A stretch of DNA of 64,000 nucleotides from contig JACZZP010000005.1 of assembly GCA_015183035.1 (NCBI GenBank), positions 2,480,001 through 2,544,000 of the forward strand, in the 5' to 3' direction. Shown here in pieces: positions 47,485 through 61,818 of this stretch. Each line of letters begins with the position of its first letter. Within the stretch, counting starts at the first letter, position 1. The notes under the pieces were generated by a model. The model was not told where the DNA came from. It ran no database searches and saw nothing but the letters and a program-made list of their open reading frames with translations. The translations under genes and the position numbers were made by a program. The DNA comes from Meloidogyne chitwoodi (Eukaryota > Nematoda > Chromadorea > Rhabditida > Meloidogynidae).

Positions 47485-49647
47485 TTATTTTTGTAAGTTA
47501 GACATTTCGTTAACTAAAATAACGTTAGAATATTCTTTTTTTAAGTTGGACAAATATTAGAAAAAATTTTTTATAAATAAAAAAGGATTTATTATCTCAA
47601 TAAACGTCTTTTCAAAGCTAAATAGTCTCTATAAACCCCGCGTCTCATATCTCTACTTAATAATAGAAGAAGGAAAGGTTCTTGTACATGAAAAATTGTG
47701 CCAAAAAGTTGAGCTAATTTAGACATTGCAATTGTTACGTCAAAATTTCCGCCGATATCTAAACCTTGAAAAAAGTGATAAAAATTTACAAAATAATAAA
47801 TTTTAACCAATTAATCTTGAAATTGGATATCTCGCATTAGCCAAAAGATAAGGCAGTTGGCTAAAAAAGCAAAGCAAAAAAAGTCGTGAACGTTCAAGTG
47901 CCAAATTTGCATAAACAATTTCTTCTTTTTGTTCGACAACATTTTTACTTTTAAGATTTAAATTGTTGTTAACCTTATTTGCTATTGATGAATTTTTGGA
48001 TAACGAGTTGGCGACGGTAATTGTTTTTACAATTGAATTGATATGTATTGTTGGCACTGAAAAAACTGGTTATTTTTCTACTACTATTTTTAAATAAATG
48101 TTTTTTATACAACTTTTATAGCAATTTTTATTTTTCTCAATCATTTGTTTAATATTTATTATCTTATTTTTAATATAATTTAGGATAATATTATAGATGT
48201 TTATGTCACTCAGTTTTGCTTGAAGTCCTCCATTATATTTTTGTAAGTCAAATTTTTCATTTGACTAATTTTTATGCAATTTTATTTTGTTTCTTGTCAA
48301 TTTTGTGGTCTTATAATAAAATTAAATTAAACCCACCTTTTTTAGTTTTCATTATTCTTCCAACAAATTCACGAAAAAGTTTGATGAAACAAGCAATATA
48401 TAAAAATATTGGTAAATAAATAATAGTCATATAAATTTGTTCAATTTTTTCATATATCCAATCATCAGGCAAAGTAGCAAGTAATTTCTTTTTTAAATTA
48501 AAAAAAAAATAAAATTTTTAAAAAATTTAAATTTACTGGTGGAATCCCCGTAGAAGATTCAAAATAGTCGACTACATTGAGGCAATGAAATGGCCTTCTC
48601 TCTTTGAACCAATTTGAGTGAATTGAATAAATAAAACCGATAAATAATGTAATTGCTATATAAATTCTGTTTTTTCTGAAAAAGATGTTTTTTTAAAAAC
48701 TGAATTAACAAATTATAATTATGAAAAACAGAATTTAAACAAAGTTCCGAAAAACTTTTGGCGTATTAGATTTAAATTAATAATTATTTTATGGTCCGTG
48801 TTATATGCGTAATATTAAATTTTATAATAATGTTTTAATTTATTTGGACTAATAAATCTAACGAAATTTGTTTCTTTTTCTTCGATATTTTTGTAAGTTA
48901 GAGTATCTCTGACTAATTAATTATAATTCCTTAACTTTTTCAATATTTTTATTATATCAATGCATAATAAAAAATGTAAGTATTAAATAAAAGAAATATT
49001 ATACCCATAAATCCTTCGGAACATTAAAACAGACTATAAAAACCTACTTTTTATCAAAAATAATGTTAAACAAATTTCCTGTTGTATCCAACACTGCCAT
49101 TGAACGATTTAATGCCAAATGCATGTAAAGAAAATCTATGCAAAAGTTGACGAATCGAAATAAATAGGCATCCAAATTATGAGGAACCCTTATTCGACTT
49201 CCAACAATTGTTTCAATGCACAACCAAATATATTGAAAAAGCCAAACAATATTGAAAGAATTCTGAAACGTTAAGTTTAATTGTATAATTTGATTAATAT
49301 GCATTATTATATTAAAGTTTTCATTTATTTTGGTTATACTACCATAGAAATGACGTATTTATTTGGTCTCGTGTTTTATTTTTGTAAGCCAGGAAATTAT
49401 CCTTGGCTAATTTGTGAGTTTAAAAATTTTATCCATTGGTAAAAATAGATTTGCCTTAAATATTTAATTTTCGCATTAATTTAAACCAACGCATAAAATA
49501 TAAAAACAAATCTACTAAATATTCATATTTCAATTTTAAACTTTTATTTATTAGAACTATTTTATTTTCTCTGTGCCTCATCAGGGTCTTGGGCCCCTCC
49601 CAGTTAAAATATTTTTGTAAGCCATGAATATATTCATTGGCTAATTT
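47485..49647 (+). repeat. Five dispersed hairpins in and beside the second receptor gene
   Basis: All read as the plus form: 47485-47520 (just 3' of the gene), 48235-48271 (AGTCAAAT/ATTTGACT, 8 bp perfect), 48884-48917 (GTTAGAG/CTCTGAC with one G-T pair), 49376-49412 and 49609-49647 (GCCATGAAT/ATTCATTGGC). All sit in antisense to the gene, in introns of more than 250 bp or in the 3' flank. Confidence 0.85.
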
Positions 49648-49950
49648 TAAATATATTTTGGTATTTTTATGCTTATGTTAAAGGAATTTATATGTTGATT
49701 ATTTTAAAAAAATTATAAAAATTATTAGACCCACAATATACATTAAATTTTGAAATGCCGAAAATTGTTTAGCTAATTTGTAATTTGTAGGTAAAATAAA
49801 TATTTGTAATGGAGCAGCAATTGAATAGGCAGTTAAGAACAATAAAGCTGTACCAATACTTGAAGGCTTTTCTTGGTCACATTGTCCATTGTAAAATTCA
49901 TATGCTGCTTGAATTGAGTTAAATTCGATTTTGGTATTATTTAATGACAT
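47592..49950 (-). CDS. Serpentine receptor (nematode 7TM GPCR, family uncertain)
   Basis: Six exons from the 5' end: 49950-49735, 49262-49048, 48675-48537, 48487-48337, 48056-47808, 47764-47592; 380 residues, phases consistent. Hydrophobic segments: TALLFLTAYSIAAPLQIFIL, NSFNIVWLFQYIWLCIETIV, a TM3 region LFRFVNFCIDFLYMHLALNR with the conserved NR after TM3, IYIAITLFIGFIYSI, IYMTIIYLPIFLYIACFI, LFLLCFFSQLPYLLA, and SKLAQLFGTIFHVQEPFLLLLL followed by a basic tail. A loop before TM6 is long and Ser/Asn/Lys-rich. It is a likely chemosensory or peptide receptor. I cannot place it in a named sr family. Introns hold hairpins at 48235, 48884, 49376 and 49609. Confidence 0.78.
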
Positions 49951-50890
49951 TTTTTATCTAAAATTTAATTTAATTAATTTTCTCTTGCCAATTTCAGTAG
50001 AATTTTTGCAAAAATTCTTGATTTGAGGGAAGTTTTAGAAGAGAAGTTTTTTTTTTTAAATTCTAGAGATAACAAAGGAAAAAGTTTTATTAAAGTTAGA
50101 TTGTAATATTATTAGCCTAGCAATGCTTGGCTTACAAAAATAAAGCAGCAGGATTCAAAACCAAAAAACAAAATAAACATGAATATATAAATAAATTTAT
50201 TTAAAAAATTTGATATTATGAAAAATAAAAAATTAAATTTTAATGCTTTAATTTATTGAGAGAAAATACATAAAAATTTATTTATTAAAATGCTCTATAA
50301 AGAAAAGATTACTTTATTGATAAAAAAAAATAATTCAGATTCTGAAAACTGTAAAAACTTTTAAAAAATACTGTAGGGAATTTTCTGAAATTTTTTTTAA
50401 TAATTTCCAGCAATATTAAAACTGATAAGTAAAAATAGCATAATTCCTAAATAGCATAAAAATCTTAAATATTAAAAAATTAACAAAAAAAAATTTTTCA
50501 CATTAATTCTATTCATGCATACAAAAGAATTTTTCTTTTTTAACAAAAAATAAGTTAAATGCCTTTTTAAGGTAGGCATAATAAAATTATTATTTTTTTG
50601 CCATTGTTCGCTTTCACACAATTAAAAATTTAATTTTTAATATTTTTTAATTCCTTATAAATTGGCTTTAGAAGTTTTTTTGGTGTTTATTGTCTTTTTT
50701 GGTGTTAAAAATAAATAAAAAAATTAAATTTTATATTCTATGGGATTATTTAGGAAATAAATATTAATGACGGGATAATCAAAAATAAAATATAAAATTA
50801 ATTTAAAGGGGTACTGACATTAGCTAAATAATTAAAATATTACATCATTAAATAATATATTATATTTAGTTCTAGCCAATTCTATGATTG

Positions 50891-51095
50891 TCGGGTACAC
50901 CCCAGTTTACCGCAAGGCCGGTTTACCGCAGGGCTATAACTCTGTTTATAATTGTCATATAATAGAGATCTTAGTGTCATTCGACTCAGCTCGTCGAGCT
51001 GAGTCGAACGATGTTTGGGTCGAAAATTTTTGGTAAATATAAAATAAGTCATAACCCTGCGGTAAACCGGCCTTGCGGTAAACTGGCCTGCTACC
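50891..51095. mobile_element. ~205-bp palindromic insertion that splits a dispersed hairpin
   Basis: Inverted arms hold CCAGTTTACCGCAAGGCCGG and GTTTACCGCAGGG. The centre is a palindrome, TCAGCTCGTCGAGCTGA with longer flanks. The 9-bp direct repeat CTATGATTG flanks it (50882-50890 and 51096-51104). Removing the insert and one repeat copy restores a clean hairpin with stem AGCCAAT/ATTGGCT. The exact ends are uncertain by 1-2 bp. Confidence 0.82.
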
Positions 51096-52306
51096 CTATG
51101 ATTGGCTTACAAAAATATACCTTTATGGCTTGGATATCCTAAATACAAATTTAACGTGTAATTTTATAATTTTTTTTTAATCAAATTATTTTCAAATAAT
51201 ATATATCATTTGGATTAAAATATAAATAAAAAACATAAAAATCAAGTTAATTAAAAAGGTAAATGTGTTTTGTTTCGTTTAAATTTTTTATTTCATTGGG
51301 TTTGTTGACTAAACATTTTAGGTATATTTAAGTACAAAAACTATTAAAAAAAATAATTTAATAATAAAAAAAATTTAATAAAAAAATAATAATTACATTA
51401 GATATGTGAATCTAGTCTTTAACAAAATTTATGTTTTAGTCTGTAATAAGAAAAAATTATTATAATAAGAGAAAGTATAATTTAATTTTTATTGAATGCC
51501 GAATTATGTATTTATAAGTCATTATTTAATTTTAATGTGGAAATTTTGGAAAAGAAATTTTAAGCGACGAAGAAAATAAATTTTTACCATTTTTTAAAAA
51601 AGTGTAATAATATAATCATACTAATTTTTATCATTAGCCAATGCAATGTTTGGCTTACAAAAATAAAATTGTGGAAAAACAATCAAGAAACATGTTTAAT
51701 TTGTAAATTTCTAGTATTTAACTAAATAAATTTCAAATACTATATATTGTTAAGATTAGAAAATAAAGACTAATCTACAATTTTTATTATTAGCCTAGGC
51801 AATACTTGGCTTACAAAAATACAACCTACATACATATGGCAAAAAATTCTAATTTAAAAAGGTAATTTTAATTTATTTAATTTAATTTGTTTCAAATATT
51901 ATTTATTATTCAGATTGTAAGTTAAAGGTATAAAAATCAGAATAAAAAACAAACATTTCTTTAATTAAAAATAAACGTAAAAATGTCAGTTTTATATTTA
52001 AAAATGTTAATTTATAAAAAACAAAAAAAGTTTAATTTAAGCATTTCTTTTTTTAGAATTCTTGTCAAATTAATTATTTATTATATCTTGTACAAACTTT
52101 AATCCATTAACATTTATTAAAAAATGCTCAAACTTAATTTAATGCGGAATATCATTGTTGTGTCGGGTTGAGCGCAAATGGCGGGTATCGGGTTCTGGTA
52201 AAGGGAAAAATCCGAGTTTCGGATGCCTGGAACAACTCAAAGTGTATATATCTAATAAAAACTAATTTTTAAAAACAAGGAAATGAATGTTCTTTTATAA
52301 GTCACA

Positions 52307-52355
52307 AGTCCGCAAGTTTTGTTCGCAAGTTTTGTCTGCAAGTTTTGTCCGCAAG
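52307..52355. repeat. Short tandem repeat of GTCCGCAAGTTTTGT
   Basis: Four imperfect 15-16-bp units, GTCCGCAAGTTTTGT, GTTCGCAAG..., GTCTGCAAG... and GTCCGCAAG.... The unit resembles the inner part of the inverted repeats of the Merlin-like elements (TTTGTCCGCAA), so it may be a transposon remnant. Confidence 0.7.
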
Positions 52356-53155
52356 CATAAATACGTAAATTGTTTGAGTTAAAATTATAATTTTGACTTT
52401 TATTATTTTTAAATTTTATTATTTTCTCATTTATAATTATATTATAAAAAAGTTTAAATTTTATTATCATTAAAAAATAAAAAAAGCCTAGTACGACCAA
52501 AGTTTTAATTTGAGTGCTTCTAGCCTTTAAAATAAAAACTAACGGAAATTTAGTTAATAAATTTTTTTCAGTATATCCTAAAAAAGGGAAATAAAAAAAT
52601 ACATTTTAATGAAAAAGGAAGGCAAACTTTAATTAAATTATTTTTATGTTCTAAATAAAGTCTTTTTTTTAACTTTAAGTGTATTTTAAAGACAAAGCTA
52701 GTTTTTAATGAAAACATAGCATAAACTAAACAAAAAAATTATTTATTTTTTTCTTCCCAGTAAGTACTATGTTATCTTGAAATTTCGATTTTTGAGGGTT
52801 TTTAAAACGCAGCTAGAATTTTTTAAGTATGCGCGCGTGAACAAGATAATTTTGTTTAATTTTTCAAAAATCAGTAATAAATCGCATAAGCTATATAAAA
52901 ATAAAAAGTAAATGTCATGAGGAAGTGCAAAGTGTAAGCTACCAAATGATATATAGAACTTTGTAAATGGACCAGTAACAGTGAAGATAAAAATTTTCTT
53001 GTAATGTACATTCTAGGTAGCTCATTTTTTATGACTCACCCAAAGTAGGCAAAAATAAAAAATAATTTAATAAAATTACAATAAAAACCAGAATCTACAT
53101 AGATGGATAATTAAATAATTTATAGTTTTTTAAATAAATTTAAAATAAAATATTT

Positions 53156-55903
53156 TTATTTTACATTCCATCCATCACAATCAGAATAACGCTTGTTTTT
53201 ATTTAATTTTATCAGTGAAGAAATATCTTCTTCAGTTAATTTTGAACAAATATCCAAAAATGAAATATTTGATTTAATTCTTAAAACATTTGAAGATTTT
53301 GGGATAATTCCAATTTTTTGATGATGAGCAAATGCGAGGATAATTTGCTAAAAAATTAATAGCAAATTAAAAAATATAATACCGAGACTTCAGTATCATA
53401 TTTATTTGCAATTGAAATAATTACAGTATCTGTGAAAAGTGATTTTGAATGAGCAGCTAATGGTGTGTGAGCCTAAAATAAGGATTTATTTTAAAAATGC
53501 GTAAAAAATAAATAAAGGAATTAAGAGATGCTTTTAGCCTAAGCATTGCTTGACTTACAAAAATTATACCAGGAAACTTCAAAAAATAACGAAAGCAAAA
53601 AATATATAAATATACCCACATATATATTAACTTAATTAAACTATTTGTTATTAAGCAAAATAAAAAGCCTTAAACATTCTAAATTTAAAGAGGAGAATGC
53701 TCTTCAATATAAAAATGGTTAATGAGGACTATCTTAATTCTTAGAAACCCTTAAATCAATTTTTTAAATTTTTTCATAAATGTAGCCATTTAAAATTATA
53801 ATAAAATCCTTAACCAACTTAAAAGAACAAAAATTAAAAAAAAACAATAATAATAAATTTAAATTTTACCTGAAATAAAATTCCTTTATTTCGACAATAC
53901 TCAACAAGTTCAGGTCTGGTTAAATGTGGGTGAAATTCGCATTGATTAACAACGGGACGATATTTAACAGAATCAAATAGTTCATTAATATGGCGTGCTT
54001 CAAAATTTGAAACTCCAATTGAACGAATAAGGCCAGAATCTAAAAAAGAAAATTTAGAATATGGGGGACAGTCAGGGTATTCTGGCAATTACTGAGCTTT
54101 AGCCGCTCATTTATACTAAACCTGACACCCAAAATTAATTTATTAAAGGAAAAGCAATATAAAAATTGATTAGGAGATATAAAGAAATTTTAGCCAAAGC
54201 AATGCTTGACTTACAAAAATAATGAACAGAAAAACGGGAACCAAAGGATAAGATAAAATGTGCGCTTCCATTTAAATTATTTATAAAAATTTCACATTAT
54301 GTAAAAAATAATAAAATTTCAAAATAAATATTAAATTTGTAATTTTTTTGCAAAATTATCCATAAAAGAATTATCACTAAAAAATTTTAGCCAAAGCAAT
54401 GCTGGGCTTCCAAAAATAATCAGCAATTGGCATAACATCCCATTATATAAAAAAATTTCAAACATTTTACAAATAAATTTTGAAAAATTCGCCATTAAGT
54501 AAACAAAGTAAATTTTAACAGACAAATAAAAAAAGATTAAAAATAACTAACCTTTATATTCCTCAAAAATTCGATAAATACGCATTCTATGAGAAGAATT
54601 TTCTGGATTATTATCTGATGTTCCCCAATCTTTTGGATAATGAATTAATTGAAGATCGATGTAACTAAATATTTTAAGGTTGTAATTTTAGAAAATAAAA
54701 TTTTTAATATATTTATGGCTTTTGTCCTTTTATTTATAATTTTTGAAATTTTTAAAAAATTTTATTACCTACACTGCAATGAATCCAATGAATGTTGAAC
54801 CATTTTTTTAGCATTATCTTCAACATTTGGCGAACGAATATTGGCTTTTGTGATAATAAAAATATTTTCACGTTTGAGTTTATGCTTGGGAAGAAGTTTC
54901 TAAAAAATTAGAAAACTTGGCAATCCTTCGGAATTGTGGTCCCTTCGAAAAAAAATTTTTTAAAATTATGAAAACTTGTTTCTAGGGATAATTTGTGGCG
55001 GTGATCACAAATCTGAACTCAGATTTTGTTTAACACTTGATTTTATCAATGATTTTTAGTTAATCATGGAGATGATTTACGATTTTTAATCGCTTGTAAT
55101 TCAGTCCATATTCATTTCTATAAAACATGAGTGGTACTATTCGATTCAGCTCAATGAAACGAATCAAATAGCATGTATTTTTTTCGCTGAAAAATTATTT
55201 TTTCAAAAAATCAAGTACTTGATTAAAAATCATAGATAAAATCAAGTTAGACAAAATCTGACCTCAGATTCGTGATCAGCGCTTCAAATTACCCCTAGAA
55301 ACGTGTTTTCAGAATTATTTAATTTTTTCGATGGGACCACAATTCCGAAGGATTGCCGAAAACTTTAAAAAGATTTAAGGATTTGAATTTTTAACAGTTT
55401 AATTAAAGTTACTTTTTTAATATTAGCCTAGCGAGCTAGGCACCCAAAAATAAATCAAACAATTATATGAGCAAGTCCCATAAAGCGACAAATTTTTAAA
55501 AATTATATAAAAATTTAATTTGGATAATTCAATATTAATTAAAATTTAAATTTCATCTACCCTTATCAAAAAGAGAAATATAACTAACAAAAGATTTTTT
55601 GGTGTTTTTATAAAGGAAAATTTTTTGTTTAATTTTGAATCAAATTTTTTGAAATTTAATAAATCTCAAATAAACCTACAATTTTAATTTAATTATCTAA
55701 ACCTTAAAAGCATTTCCAAGTTCCTTCTCATTATTGTAAAAATTAGCAGTGTCAAACAATCTATAACCAGCCATTAAAGCTGCATCAACTGCACTGTCAA
55801 CATCCGCTTGATTCCAAATTGAATAAGTTCCAAGTCCAATAAGTGGAATTTCATAACCATCTAATAACTTTGCAGTACCACCAAGAATTCCTTTGAAGGG
55901 CAT
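53156..55903 (-). CDS. Aldo-keto reductase
   Basis: Six exons from the 5' end: 55903-55703, 54899-54769, 54664-54552, 54039-53870, 53472-53383, 53347-53156; 298 residues, the usual length for the family. Motifs in order: PLIGLGTYS, the active-site region DTANFYNNEKELG (Asp and Tyr), ENIFIITKAN (Lys), DLQLIHYPKDWG (His), GLIRSIGVSNFEARHI, VNQCEFHPHL, and the cofactor-binding IGIIPKSSN. The Asp-Tyr-Lys-His catalytic set appears complete. It should be a cytosolic NADPH-dependent reductase of carbonyl compounds, of the (beta/alpha)8-barrel type; the substrate cannot be read from sequence. It is divergent from the SMAD gene, with 594 bp between the start codons. Intron 1 holds a 439-bp transposon and a hairpin. 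Confidence 0.93.
53532..55452 (-). repeat. Four dispersed hairpins in aldo-keto reductase introns
   Basis: Minus orientation, the same as the gene: 53532-53566, 54188-54222, 54385-54420 and 55420-55452. The first three share AAGCA/TGCTT stems. The last has the fully paired GCCTAGC/GCTAGGC with a 2-nt loop. The flanks vary slightly (CTTCCAAAAATA, CACCCAAAAATA). Confidence 0.85.
54919..55357. mobile_element. 439-bp inverted-repeat transposon, same family as 39326-39926
   Basis: Perfect inverted ends start GGCAATCCTTCGGAATTGTG. They are flanked by the exact 8-bp target duplication GAAAACTT. The interior shares GATCAC, CAGATTTTGT and ATCATAGATAAAATCAAG with the 601-bp element, with a TTCGATTCAGCTC core. 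It lies in intron 1 of the aldo-keto reductase gene. It has no transposase. Confidence 0.88.
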
Positions 55904-56497
55904 TTTGTTAAATTTTAACCATAAAATATTTAAATAATTAAATGAAACATGAAAAAACGTAATTACTAAAAATAGACAAAAAACTATAAAAATTTAACCT
56001 GTCGTACTCTAAAGGCATTCTTTTATAAAAATAATCTTACCGTTTTAAAAATATACAGTTCAGTATATTTTTTGAGTGTGAAACTAATTAATTTAGATTT
56101 AATTAAGAATTTGATTAAATTAAGTTCCTGAAATTTATTTCTGTGAAATGAATTAATAAAAAATAAAAAAGAAAGCAAAAAATTAATTTAGTCCTTTTCC
56201 AAATTTTAATTTTTCCATTCTCCCTTGAATTTACTTGGCACTGAACCGACCTTTAAAAATGATTGAATATTCGATTTTTTTTCATGAAAATGACTGTTTT
56301 GTTTTGAAATATTTCGAGCATGAGAAAAAATATTTAGAGTGCATTTGCCCACTTTTATCAATTTTTAACTAAAATTTTAAATTTTCGAGGTTATTAAATT
56401 GAATTATATTAAAAATCAATGAGAGGACTTGGTTCAAAAAAGATTAAGGTTTATTAAAAATTTTTTATTATTTATTTATTTTTATGTTCAGAGTTTA
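55904..56497. other. Shared upstream region of divergent AKR and SMAD genes
   Basis: 594 bp of AT-rich DNA between two start codons. An acceptor-like TTCAG at 56488-56492, six bases before the SMAD start codon, could be a trans-splice site. No other element is recognised. Confidence 0.45.
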
Positions 56498-60673
<4,176 letters not shown>

Positions 60674-61020
60674 ATTAAAAAAAAATTATTTTTTTGCTTA
60701 TTTTTGAGCATTATTAAATAGACAAATTGAAGAAATTAAAATTTAACCAAACGAAGTAATGTAAAAAAATAAAATTGATTAAAATGTATATTTTAAATTG
60801 GTTAAAAAATTAAAAATTAATTGTGATTTATTTGGATTTTTAAAAAAGTTTCAAAAAATTTTAAATTCAAAAGAAGCGTTCCACAAAATAGTTAAAGATT
60901 GGATGTTTTTTATTTAAAAAAAATTTATTAAATTATTTTTATTCAAATAAAAAATAAATACAAATATTAAATAAAAAGATTAATTTAAAAAATTTATTTT
61001 TAAATATTAAAAATATTCTT

Positions 61021-61389
61021 TTAATATTCCATCGCTGACACAATGATCTTAAATGTGCTGCCCATATCCAATGTACCAACACAAACATAACTAAAATACA
61101 CAATTTTTTTATTAAAAATTTTAGTAAAATATATTAACGTTAAAAAATACTTTAAAAAATTTATAATAGAATTTAGTGATATTTGAATAAATATTATATA
61201 TTTCCCAAATTTATAATAGCTTTGCTTTAATAATCCTAATTTAAATTTAATTTGTAAATTAAAATAATAAAATTATCGACAATTCCGATACCCATAATCA
61301 TGCATAAATATCTGAAATCCATGAGAATGACAACCAATTGCATAATTTTCAACAGGTTTTGGTCTTATTAGTAATCGTCTCGAGGGCAT
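61021..61389 (-). CDS. Small protein of unknown function (55 residues)
   Basis: Two exons from the 5' end: 61389-61292 and 61090-61021; 55 residues, phase 2 intron of 201 bp with donor GG|GTATCG and acceptor TTTTAG. The product reads as a well-mixed sequence with NYAIGC, HSHGFQIFMHDYG, YVCVGTLDMGS and FKIIVSAMEY. I do not recognise a family. It has two Cys and no signal peptide. The composition is unlike the low-complexity noise around it, which favours a real gene or the last two exons of a longer one. It is tail to tail with the SMAD gene and head to head with the PLA2-like gene. Confidence 0.5.
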
Positions 61390-61818
61390 AAAAATGTATT
61401 TGTTAGTAAAAACAACAAATTAACACAATTTATTAGTTTAAATGAAATTTTTTTTATTAAAAATTGTTTATATAATAATGATATCACTATATACATATTT
61501 AGTTCTGATTAGAATCTAATTTCAATTTTTAAATATTTTTTTTCAGCTTTTATAAAATTGTGAATCATAATAATTAAATTATATATTTTAAGTTTAAAAC
61601 TATCGTTATGAATAATTGAGAATGCTATCAATCTATTATAGCTCTAGGTTTTGATTTCCTGTGATAGATTCATAAAATTTAGTGATTCATTAATTTTTTA
61701 ACATAATTTATTAACAGCTATAAAATTAGGTATATAAAGCTTTTGTAAATAGCTTTTAATCAAATCTATCTAATTTATAATATTTCATTAAAAATTAAAA
61801 ATCATTTAATTAAACATA
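61390..61818. other. Shared upstream region of two divergent genes
   Basis: About 430 bp of AT-rich DNA. The only structure noticed is a short inverted pair near 61625-61672, AATCTATTATAGCTCTAGG against TGATAGATTC. No earlier exon of either gene is recognised. Confidence 0.45.

Larger units (their letters stand above)
49951..53155. other. Gene-free region between receptor and aldo-keto reductase genes
   Basis: No coding exon is seen in 3.2 kb. Minus-oriented dispersed hairpins lie at 50110-50143, 51633-51666 and 51789-51822, and one at 50871-51115 split by an insertion (50891-51095). A short tandem repeat with GTCCGCAAGTTTTGT units lies at 52307-52355. The minus open frame at 52252-52500 runs over that repeat and is not convincing. 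Confidence 0.6.

Noticed and set aside
52252..52500. Minus-strand open frame
   Set aside because: It runs over the GTCCGCAAG tandem repeat and AT-rich DNA; no domain or splice context.
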